From Colwellia piezophila ATCC BAA-637 (GTDB taxonomy: Bacteria > Pseudomonadota > Gammaproteobacteria > Enterobacterales > Alteromonadaceae), in NCBI RefSeq assembly GCF_000378625.1, contig NZ_KB905171.1, positions 124,001-188,000 on the forward strand: a stretch of 64,000 nucleotides of DNA. Direction: 5' to 3'. Below are positions 39,106 through 51,233 of the stretch, in pieces. Position 1 is the first letter of the stretch, and each line of letters opens with the position of its first letter. A program made the translations under genes and the position numbers. Below the pieces are notes generated by a model. The model was given only the letters and a program-made list of their open reading frames with translations, ran no database searches and was not told the DNA's origin.

Positions 39106-40587
39106 TTATAGAATATCTAACTCATCCCACAGTTCATCAACTTGGTCTTTAATTTCCTGGGTCATCTCAATCGGCTCACCCCATTCACGATCTGTTTCAC
39201 CAGGCCATTTATTAGTGGCATCGAGGCCCATTTTAGAACCTAACCCTGAAACAGGTGAGGCAAAATCAAGGTAATCAATGGGCGTATTTTCTATCAATAC
39301 AGTATCACGACTCGGATCCATTCTTGTGGTCATCGCCCAGATAACGTCTTTCCAATCTCTGGCATTGATATCGTCATCACAGACTATAACAAACTTGGTG
39401 TACATAAATTGCCGTAAGAATGACCAAACACCCATCATTACTACCTTAGCGTGACCGGCATATTGCTTTTTAATAGTGACAATAGCAAGGCGATAAGAGC
39501 AACCTTCTGGCGGTAAATAAAAGTCCTGAATTTCAGGGAATTGCTTTTGCAAAATAGGCACAAATACTTCATTAAGGGCAACACCTAAGATGGCAGGTTC
39601 ATCAGGTGGCCTACCGGTATAAGTACTATGATAGATAGCATCTTTGCGCATAGTGATATGTGTTACTGTCATCACTGGAAAACTATCCACTTCATTGTAA
39701 TAACCAGTATGATCGCCATAAGGCCCTTCTGGCGCCATTTCATCGGGGTCTAAATAGCCCTCCAAAATTATTTCAGCGCTAGCGGGAACTTCTAAATCAT
39801 TACTTATAGATTTAGCCACTTGTGTTTTAGCACCACGTAATAGACCGGCGAAAGCATATTCCGATAGCGTATCGGGTACTGGCGTTACTGCGCCTAAAAT
39901 AGTGGCGGGATCGGCACCTAAGGCAACAGACACAGGGTATTTCTCGCCTGGATTTTCTTTTTTGAATTCTTGAAAATCAAGTGCGCCGCCACGATGTGAT
40001 AACCATCGCATAATGACTTTATTTTTACTGAGTACTTGCTGACGGTAAATACCGAGATTTTGGCGCTCTTTATGAGGTCCTCGAGTAATGGTAAGCCCCC
40101 AAGTAATGAGTGGTGCAACATCACCAGGCCAACAAGTTTGTACTGGCAATTTGGTCAAATCAACGTCATCACCAGATAAAACTATTTGCTGACACAATGG
40201 CTTCTTGATGACCTTTACTGGCATATTTAATACTTGTTTATACACAGGTATTTTACTTAGCGCATCACGGAAACCTTTTGGTGGCTCAGGCTCTTTAAGC
40301 ATAGCCAGTAACTTACCAACATCGCGTAAAGCAGCAACATTTTTTTGGCCCATGGCTAGAGCAACCCTGTCAGGGGTACCAAAAAGGTTGGTAAGTACCG
40401 GCATACTGTGCGGCTTACCATTTTTATCGACTGCATTTTCAAAAAGTAATGCCGGCCCTTTCGCTTTAAGCGTTCTATCGCTAATCTCTGTCATTGCTAA
40501 ATGAGTAGATATTGGCTGAGTGATACGCTTAAGCTGGCCTATTTTTTCAAGCTGACTAATAAAGTCTCTTAAATCACTGTATTTCAT
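39106..40587 (-). CDS. ubiD: 4-hydroxy-3-polyprenylbenzoate decarboxylase UbiD
   Basis: UbiD decarboxylates the ubiquinone precursor with a prenylated FMN made by UbiX. It has 493 residues. Family segments include [24 protein letters not shown], the catalytic region [15 protein letters not shown], and a C-terminal [21 protein letters not shown]. It lies upstream of fre on the same strand. It is bounded on both sides by family 2 repeats. Confidence 0.96.
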   Translation of the reverse strand: MKYSDLRDFISQLEKIGQLKRITQPISTHLAMTEISDRTLKAKGPALLFENAVDKNGKPHSMPVLTNLFGTPDRVALAMGQKNVAALRDVGKLLAMLKEPEPPKGFRDALSKIPVYKQVLNMPVKVIKKPLCQQIVLSGDDVDLTKLPVQTCWPGDVAPLITWGLTITRGPHKERQNLGIYRQQVLSKNKVIMRWLSHRGGALDFQEFKKENPGEKYPVSVALGADPATILGAVTPVPDTLSEYAFAGLLRGAKTQVAKSISNDLEVPASAEIILEGYLDPDEMAPEGPYGDHTGYYNEVDSFPVMTVTHITMRKDAIYHSTYTGRPPDEPAILGVALNEVFVPILQKQFPEIQDFYLPPEGCSYRLAIVTIKKQYAGHAKVVMMGVWSFLRQFMYTKFVIVCDDDINARDWKDVIWAMTTRMDPSRDTVLIENTPIDYLDFASPVSGLGSKMGLDATNKWPGETDREWGEPIEMTQEIKDQVDELWDELDIL

Positions 40588-40615
40588 CTAAGTTACCAGT
40601 AAGAGGTAAGGTACT

Positions 40616-40679
40616 ATAGCCGTTATCAATCAAGATGCGGGGTTCAGAGTGCTTGAGCACTTTGATTGATAGCGGGTAT
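40616..40679 (+). repeat. MITE-like family 2, short copy
   Basis: A 64 bp near-palindrome in the gap between rho and ubiD. Its left part, ccgttatcaatcaagatg, is inverted relative to its right part, ctttgattgatagcgggtat. Both match the termini of the 38810-39079 element, with the 200 bp interior missing. It occupies most of the upstream region of ubiD. Confidence 0.78.
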
Positions 40680-40684
40680 GAGAT

Positions 40685-40711
40685 AAAAAAACCAGTCATT
40701 AGACTGGTTTT
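40685..40711 (-). terminator. Terminator of rho
   Basis: Stem aaccagtc-atta-gactggtt; on the minus strand it is followed by TTTTTT. It begins about 33 bp after the rho stop. Confidence 0.9.
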
Positions 40712-40743
40712 CATTAATTAAGGTTGAGCTATAAATAAAGCGA

Positions 40744-42003
40744 TTATTTACGCTTCATTGAATCAAAGAACTCATCATTAGTTTTAGTCATGGCCAATTT
40801 ATCGATAAGGAACTCAATGGCACCAACTTCATCCATTTCATGAACAACCTTACGTAGAACCCACATTTTTTGTAATTCAGCAGGCTTAGTAATAAGCTCT
40901 TCACGACGAGTACCACTGCGATTAATGTTAATTGCTGGGAAAACGCGTTTTTCAGAAATTTTCCGTGACAGGTGTAATTCCATATTACCTGTACCTTTAA
41001 ATTCTTCGTAGATAACTTCGTCCATTTTAGAGCCCGTTTCAACTAGCGCTGTCGCGATAATTGTTAAGCTACCACCTTCTTCGATGTTACGTGCTGCACC
41101 AAAGAAACGTTTTGGACGATGTAAAGCATTAGCATCAACACCACCAGATAGAATTTTACCTGACGAAGGAATAACTGTGTTGTAAGCACGGGCTAAACGG
41201 GTAATCGAATCAAGTAAAATGACCACGTCTTTTTTATGTTCAACTAAACGTTTTGCTTTCTCAATGACCATTTCTGCCACTTGTACGTGACGACTTGCTG
41301 GTTCATCAAAGGTAGAAGCAATAACTTCACCTTTCACCAAGCGCTGCATTTCAGTTACTTCTTCTGGACGCTCATCAATTAATAATACCATTAGCTCGGC
41401 ATCAGGATAATTATGGGCAATGCTTTGTGCAATATTTTGTAATAATAAGGTTTTACCGGCTTTTGGCGGCGCAACAATTAAACCACGTTGGCCTTTACCA
41501 ATGGGTGACGCTAAATCAATAACACGAGCGGTAATATCTTCTGTTGAACCATTACCACGTTCCATGATGAAGCGATCGGTTGGATGAATCGGGGTTAAGT
41601 TTTCAAATAATATCTTATTACGGGTATTTTCTGGGCGATCAAAGTTAACTTCAGTCACCTTTAATAGAGCGAAGTAACGCTCGCCTTTTTTCGGTGAACG
41701 AATTTTACCTTGGATGGTATCACCCGTGCGCATACTAAAGCGGCGAATTTGGCTTGGTGATACATAAATGTCATCTGGCCCAGCTAAATATGAAGAGTCT
41801 GCTGAGCGTAAAAAGCCAAAACCATCTTGTAAAATCTCTAAAACACCGCCACCGAAAATATCATTATCACCTTCAGCATGTGCTTTTAAAATAGCAAAAA
41901 TTATGTCTTGCTTGCGTGTTCTAGCTAGGTTGTCAAGCTTCATTTCCTCAGCAAGATTGACCAATTCATTAATGGATTTTTCTTTTAGTTCGGTAAGGTT
42001 CAT
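40744..42003 (-). CDS. rho: Transcription termination factor Rho
   Basis: Rho is a hexameric RNA-dependent ATPase that ends transcription. It has 419 residues, identical in length to E. coli. The N-terminal domain reads [15 protein letters not shown]; the RNA-binding cold-shock domain has GFGFLRS; Walker A is [12 protein letters not shown] near residue 178, with the P-loop Lys; and [11 protein letters not shown] is conserved. It follows trxA on the minus strand. Confidence 0.98.
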   Translation of the reverse strand: MNLTELKEKSINELVNLAEEMKLDNLARTRKQDIIFAILKAHAEGDNDIFGGGVLEILQDGFGFLRSADSSYLAGPDDIYVSPSQIRRFSMRTGDTIQGKIRSPKKGERYFALLKVTEVNFDRPENTRNKILFENLTPIHPTDRFIMERGNGSTEDITARVIDLASPIGKGQRGLIVAPPKAGKTLLLQNIAQSIAHNYPDAELMVLLIDERPEEVTEMQRLVKGEVIASTFDEPASRHVQVAEMVIEKAKRLVEHKKDVVILLDSITRLARAYNTVIPSSGKILSGGVDANALHRPKRFFGAARNIEEGGSLTIIATALVETGSKMDEVIYEEFKGTGNMELHLSRKISEKRVFPAININRSGTRREELITKPAELQKMWVLRKVVHEMDEVGAIEFLIDKLAMTKTNDEFFDSMKRK

Positions 42004-42196
42004 AGGGGGTTTCTTAAACTATTTTAAGTGATAGTGCCTTCGGCGATTGCCGACACAAGTGTATGTTAAATGTATTTGTTACAATAAGAATAGAGATAAA
42101 GAGATGCTATTTTGTACTCAGGGGCTAAATTTAGCACTAAAATCTGATTAGGTAAAGGCTGAATAAAAATGTAAGTGGAAATTTTCTCTGTTAAAA

Positions 42197-42238
42197 ATAA
42201 AAAGCCTGCGAACTTAACTGGCAGTTATCAGGCTTTTC
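42197..42238 (-). terminator. Terminator of trxA
   Basis: Stem aaaagcctg...caggctttt with an inner hairpin (aactg-gc-agtt); on the minus strand it is followed by TTTTTATTTTT. It separates trxA from rho. Confidence 0.85.
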
Positions 42239-42250
42239 TAATTTTAAAAC

Positions 42251-42577
42251 TTACAAATTTTTATCTAAAAACTCTTTTAATTGAGTTTTTGATAGTGCGC
42301 CCACTTTAGTGTCGGCGATTTCACCATCTTTAAACAATAGTAATGTTGGAATACCACGTACACCATACTTAGGTGGTGTCACTGAGTTTTGGTCGATGTT
42401 TAATTTACCAACAGTTACCTTACCATCATATTCAATGGCAATGTCGTCAAGTACTGGGGCAATCATTTTACATGGACCACACCATTCAGCCCAGAAATCA
42501 ACTAATACTAGACCCGATGCTTTTAATACATCTGCTTCAAAACTATCATCAGTTAGCTGAACAATTTTATCACTCAT
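42251..42577 (-). CDS. trxA: Thioredoxin 1 TrxA
   Basis: It reduces protein disulfides in the cytosol. It has 108 residues with active-site WCGPC (C33, C36), the cis-Pro in RGIPTLLLF and the buried acid in VLVDFWAEW. Order trxA-rho with divergent rhlB is the standard gammaproteobacterial arrangement. Confidence 0.98.
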   Translation of the reverse strand: MSDKIVQLTDDSFEADVLKASGLVLVDFWAEWCGPCKMIAPVLDDIAIEYDGKVTVGKLNIDQNSVTPPKYGVRGIPTLLLFKDGEIADTKVGALSKTQLKEFLDKNL

Positions 42578-42734
42578 TATATTCTCCGTTATGTATGGCG
42601 AAAACGCCTTTGTATATGTGGTTCTTACTTTACAGTAAGTCCTTTGAAATAATTATACCGTGATTCACTGCTTTTCCCATACTGTTTTATCTAAGATAAC
42701 TGTTAATAAAGCAGTAATAGCACTTCTAATAAGT

Positions 42735-42925
42735 GAGTTTATTTCTCAAAATCATGTCATAGCAGTTTAAAAGGCTTAGATGCCACGTGATTGATGTGAT
42801 AGCGACGCGACAAGATATAACTTATGAGAAAATACCATACGTATTTACCTGACGAACCCTAACCTGCAATCAAAGCCTTGCTTTTAAAGCTTATAATTAT
42901 CGCTGAGGGTGAAATAACTTACCTA
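42735..42925 (-). repeat. MITE-like family 1, diverged copy E
   Basis: Read on the minus strand, this starts aagttatttcaccctcagcg and holds caaggctttgattgca and aagccttttaaac, the order seen in copies A and B. The outer termini are lost. It lies between trxA and rhlB, in the region that should hold their divergent promoters. Confidence 0.55.
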
Positions 42926-42992
42926 TATTTGCTATAAAATTTATTTATTTATTAAGCAACTATTTTGATAACAAAAATGTTAAGCTTGCGCC

Positions 42993-44279
42993 ATGAAAAA
43001 ATCACACTTAACAGAAACAAAGTTCGCTGACCTAAATCTTGCTCCGCAAGTAGTGACCGGATTAGAAGCCATGGGCTTCGACTATTGTACGCCTATCCAG
43101 GCGATGTCTTTACCCGTTCTTTTGCAAGGCACAGATATTGCTGGCCAAGCACAAACCGGTGAAGGTAAAACCATTGCTTTTTTAGCTGCTACTTTTCATC
43201 ACCTGCTTCAAAAAGAAGCGCCTACACATAACCAACCCCGCGCCTTAATCATGGCACCAACACGTGAATTAGCGATTCAAATTCACCGTGATGCTAAAGA
43301 GATGGCAGAAAGCACCGGTTTACGTCTTGGTGTTGTATACGGGGGCGAAGGTTATGAAAGTCAACGTTTAGTACTTGAACAAGGTGTTGATATTCTTATT
43401 GGCACCTGTGGCAGATTACTTGATTACATGAAGCAAGGTGTCTACAACATTTCTAACCTTGAAGTCATCGTACTTGATGAAGCCGATAGAATGTTCGACT
43501 TAGGTTTTATTAAAGATATTCGTTATATGTTTAATAAAATGCCACCGGCAACAGAGCGCTTAAGCATGTTGTTCTCTGCTACTTTATCATTCCGTGTTAA
43601 AGAGCTTGCCTTCGATCATATGAATGATCCTACCAGTGTTGAAGTTGCTCCTGAGCAAAAAACCAACATTCGTATTAGTGAAGAGCTTTTCTATCCATCT
43701 AACGAAGACAAGATGTCTTTGTTGCAAACATTGATTGAAGAAGATTGGCCTGAAAAAGCTATTGTTTTTGCAAATACTAAACATGTTTGTGAAAAAGTTT
43801 ATGATCATCTAGTTGCCGATAAATTACGTGTTGGCTTATTAACAGGTGATGTACCACAGAAAAAGCGCTTAAGAATTTTAGAGCAATTTACTGAAGGCAC
43901 AATAGACATTTTAGTGGCAACTGATGTTGCTGCCCGAGGTTTACACATCCCAAGTGTAACGCATGTTTTCAACTATGATTTACCTGATGATTGTGAAGAT
44001 TATGTCCATCGAATAGGTCGTACTGGCCGCGCTGGTGCAAGCGGTCATGCAATTAGTTTAGCTTGTGAGCAATATGTATTTAATTTACCTGACATAGAGA
44101 CATATATCGAACATTCTCTACCAGTAACTAAGTATGATGAAGATGCTTTATTAACTGACTTACCAAGACCTAAACCACGCCAACGTCGTCATAGACCTGG
44201 TGGTAACCGACAAGGTGGTCGTTCTAATACTCGATCAACAAATCGTAGTGGCAATAGTAATCGCGGTAACCGTAGCTAA
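42993..44279 (+). CDS. rhlB: ATP-dependent RNA helicase RhlB
   Basis: A DEAD-box helicase that helps the RNA degradosome. It has 428 residues. Motifs: Q-motif [11 protein letters not shown], motif [32 protein letters not shown], and [11 protein letters not shown]. The C-terminal tail is Arg/Gly/Asn-rich ([17 protein letters not shown]), as expected for RNA and RNase E contacts. It is divergent from trxA-rho and followed by the Ppx/GppA gene after 24 bp. Confidence 0.96.
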   Translation: MKKSHLTETKFADLNLAPQVVTGLEAMGFDYCTPIQAMSLPVLLQGTDIAGQAQTGEGKTIAFLAATFHHLLQKEAPTHNQPRALIMAPTRELAIQIHRDAKEMAESTGLRLGVVYGGEGYESQRLVLEQGVDILIGTCGRLLDYMKQGVYNISNLEVIVLDEADRMFDLGFIKDIRYMFNKMPPATERLSMLFSATLSFRVKELAFDHMNDPTSVEVAPEQKTNIRISEELFYPSNEDKMSLLQTLIEEDWPEKAIVFANTKHVCEKVYDHLVADKLRVGLLTGDVPQKKRLRILEQFTEGTIDILVATDVAARGLHIPSVTHVFNYDLPDDCEDYVHRIGRTGRAGASGHAISLACEQYVFNLPDIETYIEHSLPVTKYDEDALLTDLPRPKPRQRRHRPGGNRQGGRSNTRSTNRSGNSNRGNRS

Positions 44280-44303
44280 GCAACGCCCGGGTATTAACGC
44301 ACA

Positions 44304-45296
44304 TTGAGTAATTTAGTGAGCCAAAATCAAGCCTCTCCAAAGGCAATTCCACAGTATGATGATAGTCATTATGCTGTGGTTGATTTAGGCTCAAATAGTT
44401 TCCACCTACAGATCACCCAATTAATTACCGAGCCGACGGGTAAATCAATAAAAACCGTTAATAAAGTTAAGCAAAAAGTTCGCTTAGCTGCCGGTTTAGA
44501 TAATAACAACTACCTTACGGATGAGGCCATAACACGCGGTCTTACTTGCCTTAAAAACTTCTCTTTATACCTACAGACTATTCCAGTTACGAATATCCGC
44601 ATTGTCGCGACAGCTGCATTACGGATTGCTAAAAATAATCAGCTTTTTTTCGATGCCGCTAAAAAAATCCTGCCTAAAGAGATTAAATTATTAAGCGGTG
44701 AGCAAGAAGCCAAAACGATATACGCCGGTGTAGCTCACACTGCGACTAACAATAAACAAACCTCTACGGCTAAGCGATTAGTACTTGATATTGGCGGTGC
44801 TAGTACCGAAATTATCGTCGGCGTAGGCTGTACGGCAAAAAAAGTGGTCAGTTTAGATATTGGTTGTGTTAGTTTTATTGGTAAATATTTTACTGATGGT
44901 AGGCTACAGCAAGAAAGCTTTAGTCACTGTATCGCTGCGGCAACTAAAGTTATTAGTACCATCGCCGAACAGTTTATTCAACTTGGCTGGCAATCTGCAG
45001 TCGGCAGTTCAGGTACCATGCAAGCTATGATAGAGATTCTTAATGAGCGTAAACAGGCGCCTATTATCACCTTAGCATTACTTAACGAAATACAACAAAC
45101 CTTGATAGCTTGCCAAACCATCAATGAGATTGAAATCCCCGGATTAAGAGCCGATCGTAAAGCGATATTAGCCAGTGGTTTGAGTATATTAATAGCGTTG
45201 TTTGAATGTTTGCATATTAAAGAATTACGCCTTTCACGTGGCGCACTTCGTGAAGGGCTGTTATTTGAATTAGTTCCTGACGCAAAAATCATTTAA
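44304..45296 (+). CDS. gppA: Ppx/GppA family phosphatase, single-domain form
   Basis: It has 330 residues from a TTG start at 44304. The actin-like fold shows the phosphate motif VDLGSNSFHLQI, the second motif DIGGASTEIIVG and RIVATAALR. E. coli GppA and Ppx are about 490-510 residues with a C-terminal HD-type domain, absent here, so it is a short form. It follows rhlB by 24 bp. It may hydrolyse pppGpp or polyphosphate; the sequence alone does not decide. Confidence 0.85.
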   Translation: MSNLVSQNQASPKAIPQYDDSHYAVVDLGSNSFHLQITQLITEPTGKSIKTVNKVKQKVRLAAGLDNNNYLTDEAITRGLTCLKNFSLYLQTIPVTNIRIVATAALRIAKNNQLFFDAAKKILPKEIKLLSGEQEAKTIYAGVAHTATNNKQTSTAKRLVLDIGGASTEIIVGVGCTAKKVVSLDIGCVSFIGKYFTDGRLQQESFSHCIAAATKVISTIAEQFIQLGWQSAVGSSGTMQAMIEILNERKQAPIITLALLNEIQQTLIACQTINEIEIPGLRADRKAILASGLSILIALFECLHIKELRLSRGALREGLLFELVPDAKII

Positions 45297-45371
45297 ACCA
45301 ATAACCACGCACTCTAATTTACTTGTCTTGCTTCTCTTTACTTGTCTGTAGTTAGGTTAAGTTTTCTTTAG

Positions 45372-45674
45372 TTAGTTTGAGTTTCCTTTAGTAAGTGAAG
45401 ATCTGAAATACCAAAGTGCGATAGGTATTTCAATGATACTGTAGCTAAGAAAAGTAAACCAAAACCAGTTCAGTGTAAACATGAAAAATTCAAAATGAAT
45501 ATCACTGCCCCAATATTTACTGGCGACAATCATCACAGCTAAACCTGAAGCTAAACAGTCAAAAAGTGCTATTTTATTAAGATTTTTATCTGCAACTTTC
45601 GGATATAGCCAAGTATAAACCAAAACAATAATCACAGTATTAAGCAGCAATATACTCATTTCAGCTGACATCAT
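45372..45674 (-). CDS. Small membrane protein of unknown function
   Basis: I do not recognise it. It has 100 residues with three hydrophobic helices (about 5-23, 38-52, 62-90) and a hydrophilic C-terminus. It overlaps the tetR gene at 45661-45674, so translation is likely coupled and it may be regulated with it. Confidence 0.6.
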   Translation of the reverse strand: MMSAEMSILLLNTVIIVLVYTWLYPKVADKNLNKIALFDCLASGLAVMIVASKYWGSDIHFEFFMFTLNWFWFTFLSYSIIEIPIALWYFRSSLTKGNSN

Positions 45675-46230
45675 GACTCTCTTTCTCTGTTAATGAAGTA
45701 ACCCCTACTTGGCAAGCAGCTAAGAGCTCATTACTAAAATTGTTATCCGCTAATGCCCTAGACAAAGCCAGTCCTCCAATCATCAATACCGCGCTTTGTA
45801 ATGCTTTTTCTCTACTTTGGCATAACAACTCTGCTTGTTCGATAAAAGCTTGTAATATTGTAGTATAAGTTGCCTTTACCTGGCTATCTTGCTGACTAAT
45901 ATCAGAGACTAAAAAGGCTAACGGGCATGCCTGCTTATATTGATCATCTCTATGCTCTGGACTTAAATAATACTGGGAAAATTTATTCATATCTTGAGGA
46001 CAGTTTACTGGCTTACGCTGATAAGCGACAGTTGCCGCTTTTTTTATCGCTTGTGCATATAAGTCACTCTTTGATTTAAAGTGACTATAAAAAGCCCCAC
46101 GTGTTAACTCAGCTTTTTTCATCACCTGATCAATGGATATTTTCTCAAAACCCTGTTGGGTAAAGAGCATAGCTGCACTGGCTAAAATTCTATCTTTAGA
46201 CTGTTCTTTATGGGTTTCTTGCCACGCCAT
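45661..46230 (-). CDS. TetR family regulator (divergent from GST)
   Basis: It has 189 residues. The N-terminal helix-turn-helix is FEKISIDQVMKKAELTRGAFYSHFKSKSDLY. The C-terminal domain resembles small-molecule sensing TetR proteins but no ligand is implied. It is divergent from the glutathione S-transferase gene, with a palindrome in the shared gap (46278-46301) as a likely operator. Confidence 0.9.
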   Translation of the reverse strand: MAWQETHKEQSKDRILASAAMLFTQQGFEKISIDQVMKKAELTRGAFYSHFKSKSDLYAQAIKKAATVAYQRKPVNCPQDMNKFSQYYLSPEHRDDQYKQACPLAFLVSDISQQDSQVKATYTTILQAFIEQAELLCQSREKALQSAVLMIGGLALSRALADNNFSNELLAACQVGVTSLTEKESHDVS

Positions 46231-46277
46231 TACTCATACCATTTTGATTAATTTTCTTGATAGTATTCCATACTATC

Positions 46278-46301
46278 AAAATATGTTCTTGAACATATTT
46301 T
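46278..46301. promoter_or_regulatory. Palindromic operator in the tetR/GST gap
   Basis: AAAATATGTTC-TT-GAACATATTTT is a perfect 11 bp dyad with a 2 bp spacer. A second dyad, atagta...tactat, lies at 46260-46276. Both fit TetR-type binding and straddle the divergent promoter region. Confidence 0.75.
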
Positions 46302-46356
46302 GATTAAGGTTAGATTATTGTCTATACAGTAACACTTATAAATAAAGGAGCATAAA

Positions 46357-47001
46357 ATGACAGCAGCAAGTGTACACATCTACGGGCCAAGCTTTTCAAA
46401 TTTCGTCCGGACAGTGATGTTAGTGTGTGAAGAAAAAGAACTTGCCTACAGCGTTGGTTTGGAAGTGGCGGGAAAGAAAGTCGCCTTTAAAAGTGAGCAG
46501 CACTTAGGCTTGCACCCTTTTGGCAAAATACCGGTGTTACTTGATAAGGGACTAATTCTTCCAGAAACAGCCAGTATTTGTCGCTACCTTGATACTGATA
46601 AGAAGTTACAGCCGGATAAGTGTCTGGATTTCGCCAAGCACGATGCTCTTTGTGCGTTAATATCAATAGATATTGATAGGGTACTTGTGCGGGAATACTT
46701 GTTGGAATTTGCTTTCCCCAAAGGAGAAAACAATAGTGTTCGCTTTGATGTTGTTAAAGAGGTGCAACCAAAAGCGACAGCCACACTTGCAATTATTGAA
46801 CGTATGTTAGGTGAAGAGTCCGCCTTGGCCGCTAAACAATTTTCCATTGCTGATGCCTTATTAGCGCCCATATTACATTATATATCTTGCTTACCTGCCG
46901 GTTTTAACCTGCTGACAGACTTTCCTAAAGTAGAGAAATATTTAGCTGACTTAATGACAAGACCGTCTTGCCAGAAAGTATTAATCGCTAAGAAACTGTA
47001 G
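46357..47001 (+). CDS. Glutathione S-transferase family protein
   Basis: It has 214 residues. The N-terminal thioredoxin-like domain has IYGPSFSNFVRTVMLVCEEKEL and HPFGKIPVLLD (cis-Pro, near 60) with ETASICRYL; the C-terminal domain is alpha-helical (SIADALLAPILHYI). The N-terminal Ser could activate glutathione. Substrate unknown. It is likely controlled by the divergent TetR gene. A hairpin follows it at 47041. Confidence 0.9.
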   Translation: MTAASVHIYGPSFSNFVRTVMLVCEEKELAYSVGLEVAGKKVAFKSEQHLGLHPFGKIPVLLDKGLILPETASICRYLDTDKKLQPDKCLDFAKHDALCALISIDIDRVLVREYLLEFAFPKGENNSVRFDVVKEVQPKATATLAIIERMLGEESALAAKQFSIADALLAPILHYISCLPAGFNLLTDFPKVEKYLADLMTRPSCQKVLIAKKL

Positions 47002-47040
47002 GGAAGACCTATAGTATTGCGAGTAAATCCGATAGCAGCC

Positions 47041-47068
47041 AAAAAAAAGCGCGATTTAATCGCGCTTT
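47041..47068. terminator. Bidirectional terminator between GST and hemB
   Basis: Stem aaagcgcgatt-aatcgcgcttt with an A-run on the left and T-rich right side. It serves the convergent GST gene and hemB. Confidence 0.85.
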
Positions 47069-47083
47069 GATTTCAGTGCTACT

Positions 47084-49062
<1,979 letters not shown>

Positions 49063-49074
49063 TTAAGGTAATTC

Positions 49075-49920
49075 TTAGGTTGTTGGGAAATCAAAAACTG
49101 TTTCACTATTACGACTAGTTTGCCAAGCAATATCTTTTGGGTCAAGACCCGTTATGTTTGCAAGCTCTTTAATAATAAAAGTTAAGTAACTTGGCTCATT
49201 TCGGCTACTTTTCGGCTTGGGTCGAATTGTACGAGGTGTTAAATAGGGTGCATCAGTTTCAATGAATAAGCGATTTAGGGGGATTAAACTGACAATATCT
49301 CGCAGAGTTTGTCCGCGACGCTCATCACACAGCCACCCCGTAATACCAATATACATATCGGCAGCTAAGCATTGCATTAATTCATTTTTGTCGCCGGTAA
49401 AGCAATGAGCCACCATAGCAGGTACTTTGCCTTGATAGGGCGATAAAATATCAAACCAAGGCTCAAAGGCATCTCGTTGGTGTAAAAACAATGGCATGTT
49501 TAAATCTGCAGCTAGAGCGACTTGTTCGGTAAAGACTTTGACTTGTTGTGTTGGCGCGGAGAAATTACGATTAAAGTCCAGGCCACATTCACCAATCGCT
49601 TTAACCTGTGGTTGCCTTGCTAACTGTTTGAGCTGCTCGATATAATCATCAGCAACATTATCGGCATCATGAGGATGGACACCGGCAGTGCTATAGAGAA
49701 AGTCAGGAAAGCTAGCTTGATATTGCTGACACAATCCTAAGGCCTTTTTACTTTCCATAACACTGGTACCCGTAATTAATAAACCGGCAACCCCTGAAGA
49801 TTGAGCGCGAGTTAATACGGCTTCACGATCTTTATCAAAACGCTTATTGGTTAAATTAACGCCTATATCAATTAGAGTATGATTCGTTGGGGTCTTACTT
49901 TTTATAGCGTTAGTATTCAA
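49075..49920 (-). CDS. tatD: TatD family metal-dependent hydrolase
   Basis: TatD is a DNase/3'-5' exonuclease acting in DNA repair and RNA quality control; it is not needed for Tat export. It has 281 residues in a TIM-barrel amidohydrolase fold: IDIGVNLTNKRF, GVHPHDAD, the metal-binding ECGLDFNR, LHQRDAF, HCFTG and ETDAPYLTP. It is longer than the 260-residue E. coli protein by an N-terminal extension. Confidence 0.95.
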   Translation of the reverse strand: MNTNAIKSKTPTNHTLIDIGVNLTNKRFDKDREAVLTRAQSSGVAGLLITGTSVMESKKALGLCQQYQASFPDFLYSTAGVHPHDADNVADDYIEQLKQLARQPQVKAIGECGLDFNRNFSAPTQQVKVFTEQVALAADLNMPLFLHQRDAFEPWFDILSPYQGKVPAMVAHCFTGDKNELMQCLAADMYIGITGWLCDERRGQTLRDIVSLIPLNRLFIETDAPYLTPRTIRPKPKSSRNEPSYLTFIIKELANITGLDPKDIAWQTSRNSETVFDFPTT

Positions 49921-49932
49921 AGTAGTCTCGCT

Positions 49933-50466
49933 CTATTTCAACCTTTTAACTTTAATGCGCTTATTGGTATTTTCTTTTTGTAAATATACCGAGTTTAGCG
50001 CCCCTTTAGTTAGGGTAACCTTATCATCTAGCTTCAACTTTAACTTAGTGCTGTCTTTTTGCTGCCATTTTTGACCATTCTTAAAAGTAATTTTCCATTG
50101 ACCACGCGTTGTTTTTACTAATTTACTTATGGTTAATGAAATACTTAAAATTTCATTCGCTTTTTCTTCAGCAGTTTTTTCCACATGCTCTTTGGCAAAA
50201 GCATCAATTTGCTGTTCGTTCAGCTTACTCGATCTAGGTGTTAAAGCTGTAGAGATTGCTGCAGTAGATAGTACGGCTGTAGAAGCCACGGCACTTGCTG
50301 ACTGTTCCCCTCTCCCGAGTTTATCAAAGCAAGTTAGCCTAGCTTTATCTTGGCTTATTTGACTACAAGCCTTAATGTCACTCGCTAGATCAATCGTGGT
50401 AGCGTGCGCTGCTTGAACAAATATTAAGCCACTGATAAGTGCGCTAAGTTTTATTGATTTTATCAT
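49933..50466 (-). CDS. Exported protein of unknown function in the tat operon
   Basis: It has 177 residues with a signal peptide (1-22, ending AHA). Mature N-terminus CSQISQDKARLTCFDKL is a two-Cys motif common in small exported proteins. A Ser/Thr/Ala-rich linker (residues 55-80) leads to a C-terminal beta domain (GQWKITFKNGQKWQQKD, DKVTLTKGALNSVYLQ). I know no function. It lies 5 bp after tatC. Confidence 0.75.
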   Translation of the reverse strand: MIKSIKLSALISGLIFVQAAHATTIDLASDIKACSQISQDKARLTCFDKLGRGEQSASAVASTAVLSTAAISTALTPRSSKLNEQQIDAFAKEHVEKTAEEKANEILSISLTISKLVKTTRGQWKITFKNGQKWQQKDSTKLKLKLDDKVTLTKGALNSVYLQKENTNKRIKVKRLK

Positions 50467-50471
50467 GTTTA

Positions 50472-51233
50472 TTATTCTCTTCCTGCTGATTCAATTGACT
50501 CATCATCATCTTTTTTATGATAAAACGAGGCGATAATAACGCCTACCTCAAATAAAATCAGCATAGGTATTGCTAGCATAGTTTGAGAAATAATATCCGG
50601 TGGCGTCAATAACATACCGATAACAAATGCGCCAACAACAATATAAGGTCGTTTAGCACGTAAATTATCAGGTGTTGTGATACCTGTCCAACACATTAAT
50701 ATAATCGCAATCGGAATTTCAAAAGCAGCGCCAAAGGCAAAGAACAGTTTTAAAATAAAATCGAGGTAGCTACTAATATCGGTTGCTATCACCACACCTT
50801 CCGGCGCTACTGAGCTGAAAAAGGCAAAGACCACAGGAAATACCAAAAAGTACGCAAAGGCAATGCCGCTATAAAACAATAGGGTTGAGCCAATCATTAA
50901 CGGCACAATCAAACGCTTTTCATTACTATATAAGCCAGGAGCCACAAATGACCAAATTTGATACAAGACAAATGGCATGGCAATAAATAGGGATAATACC
51001 AGGGTTAATTTAAACGGGGCAAAAAATGGCGAGGCAACATCGGTTGCTATCATTTGTGAGCCTTCAGGCATGGTTGCTAACAAAGGCTGCGCCACATATT
51101 GGTAAATATCTTGCGCAAAATAAACTAAACAACAAAAAACAATTAACACCCCTAAAACTGAGCGTAATAAACGATTTCGTAATTCTAATAGATGGTCAAA
51201 CAAACTGGCACTAGGTGCTGGGGCTGTACTCAT
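50472..51233 (-). CDS. tatC: Twin-arginine translocase subunit TatC
   Basis: TatC recognises twin-arginine signal peptides and exports folded proteins. It has 253 residues and six predicted helices. The signal-binding cytosolic segment [15 protein letters not shown] is at residues 11-25, with a glutamate and arginine; [20 protein letters not shown] [13 protein letters not shown] follows. It overlaps tatB by 4 bp. Confidence 0.98.
   Translation of the reverse strand: MSTAPAPSASLFDHLLELRNRLLRSVLGVLIVFCCLVYFAQDIYQYVAQPLLATMPEGSQMIATDVASPFFAPFKLTLVLSLFIAMPFVLYQIWSFVAPGLYSNEKRLIVPLMIGSTLLFYSGIAFAYFLVFPVVFAFFSSVAPEGVVIATDISSYLDFILKLFFAFGAAFEIPIAIILMCWTGITTPDNLRAKRPYIVVGAFVIGMLLTPPDIISQTMLAIPMLILFEVGVIIASFYHKKDDDESIESAGRE

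Noticed and set aside
45297..45371. Tandem repeat in the gppA/membrane-protein gap
   Set aside because: A few similar ctttagttag/gttaagttt words recur, but they are too short and irregular to call a repeat.
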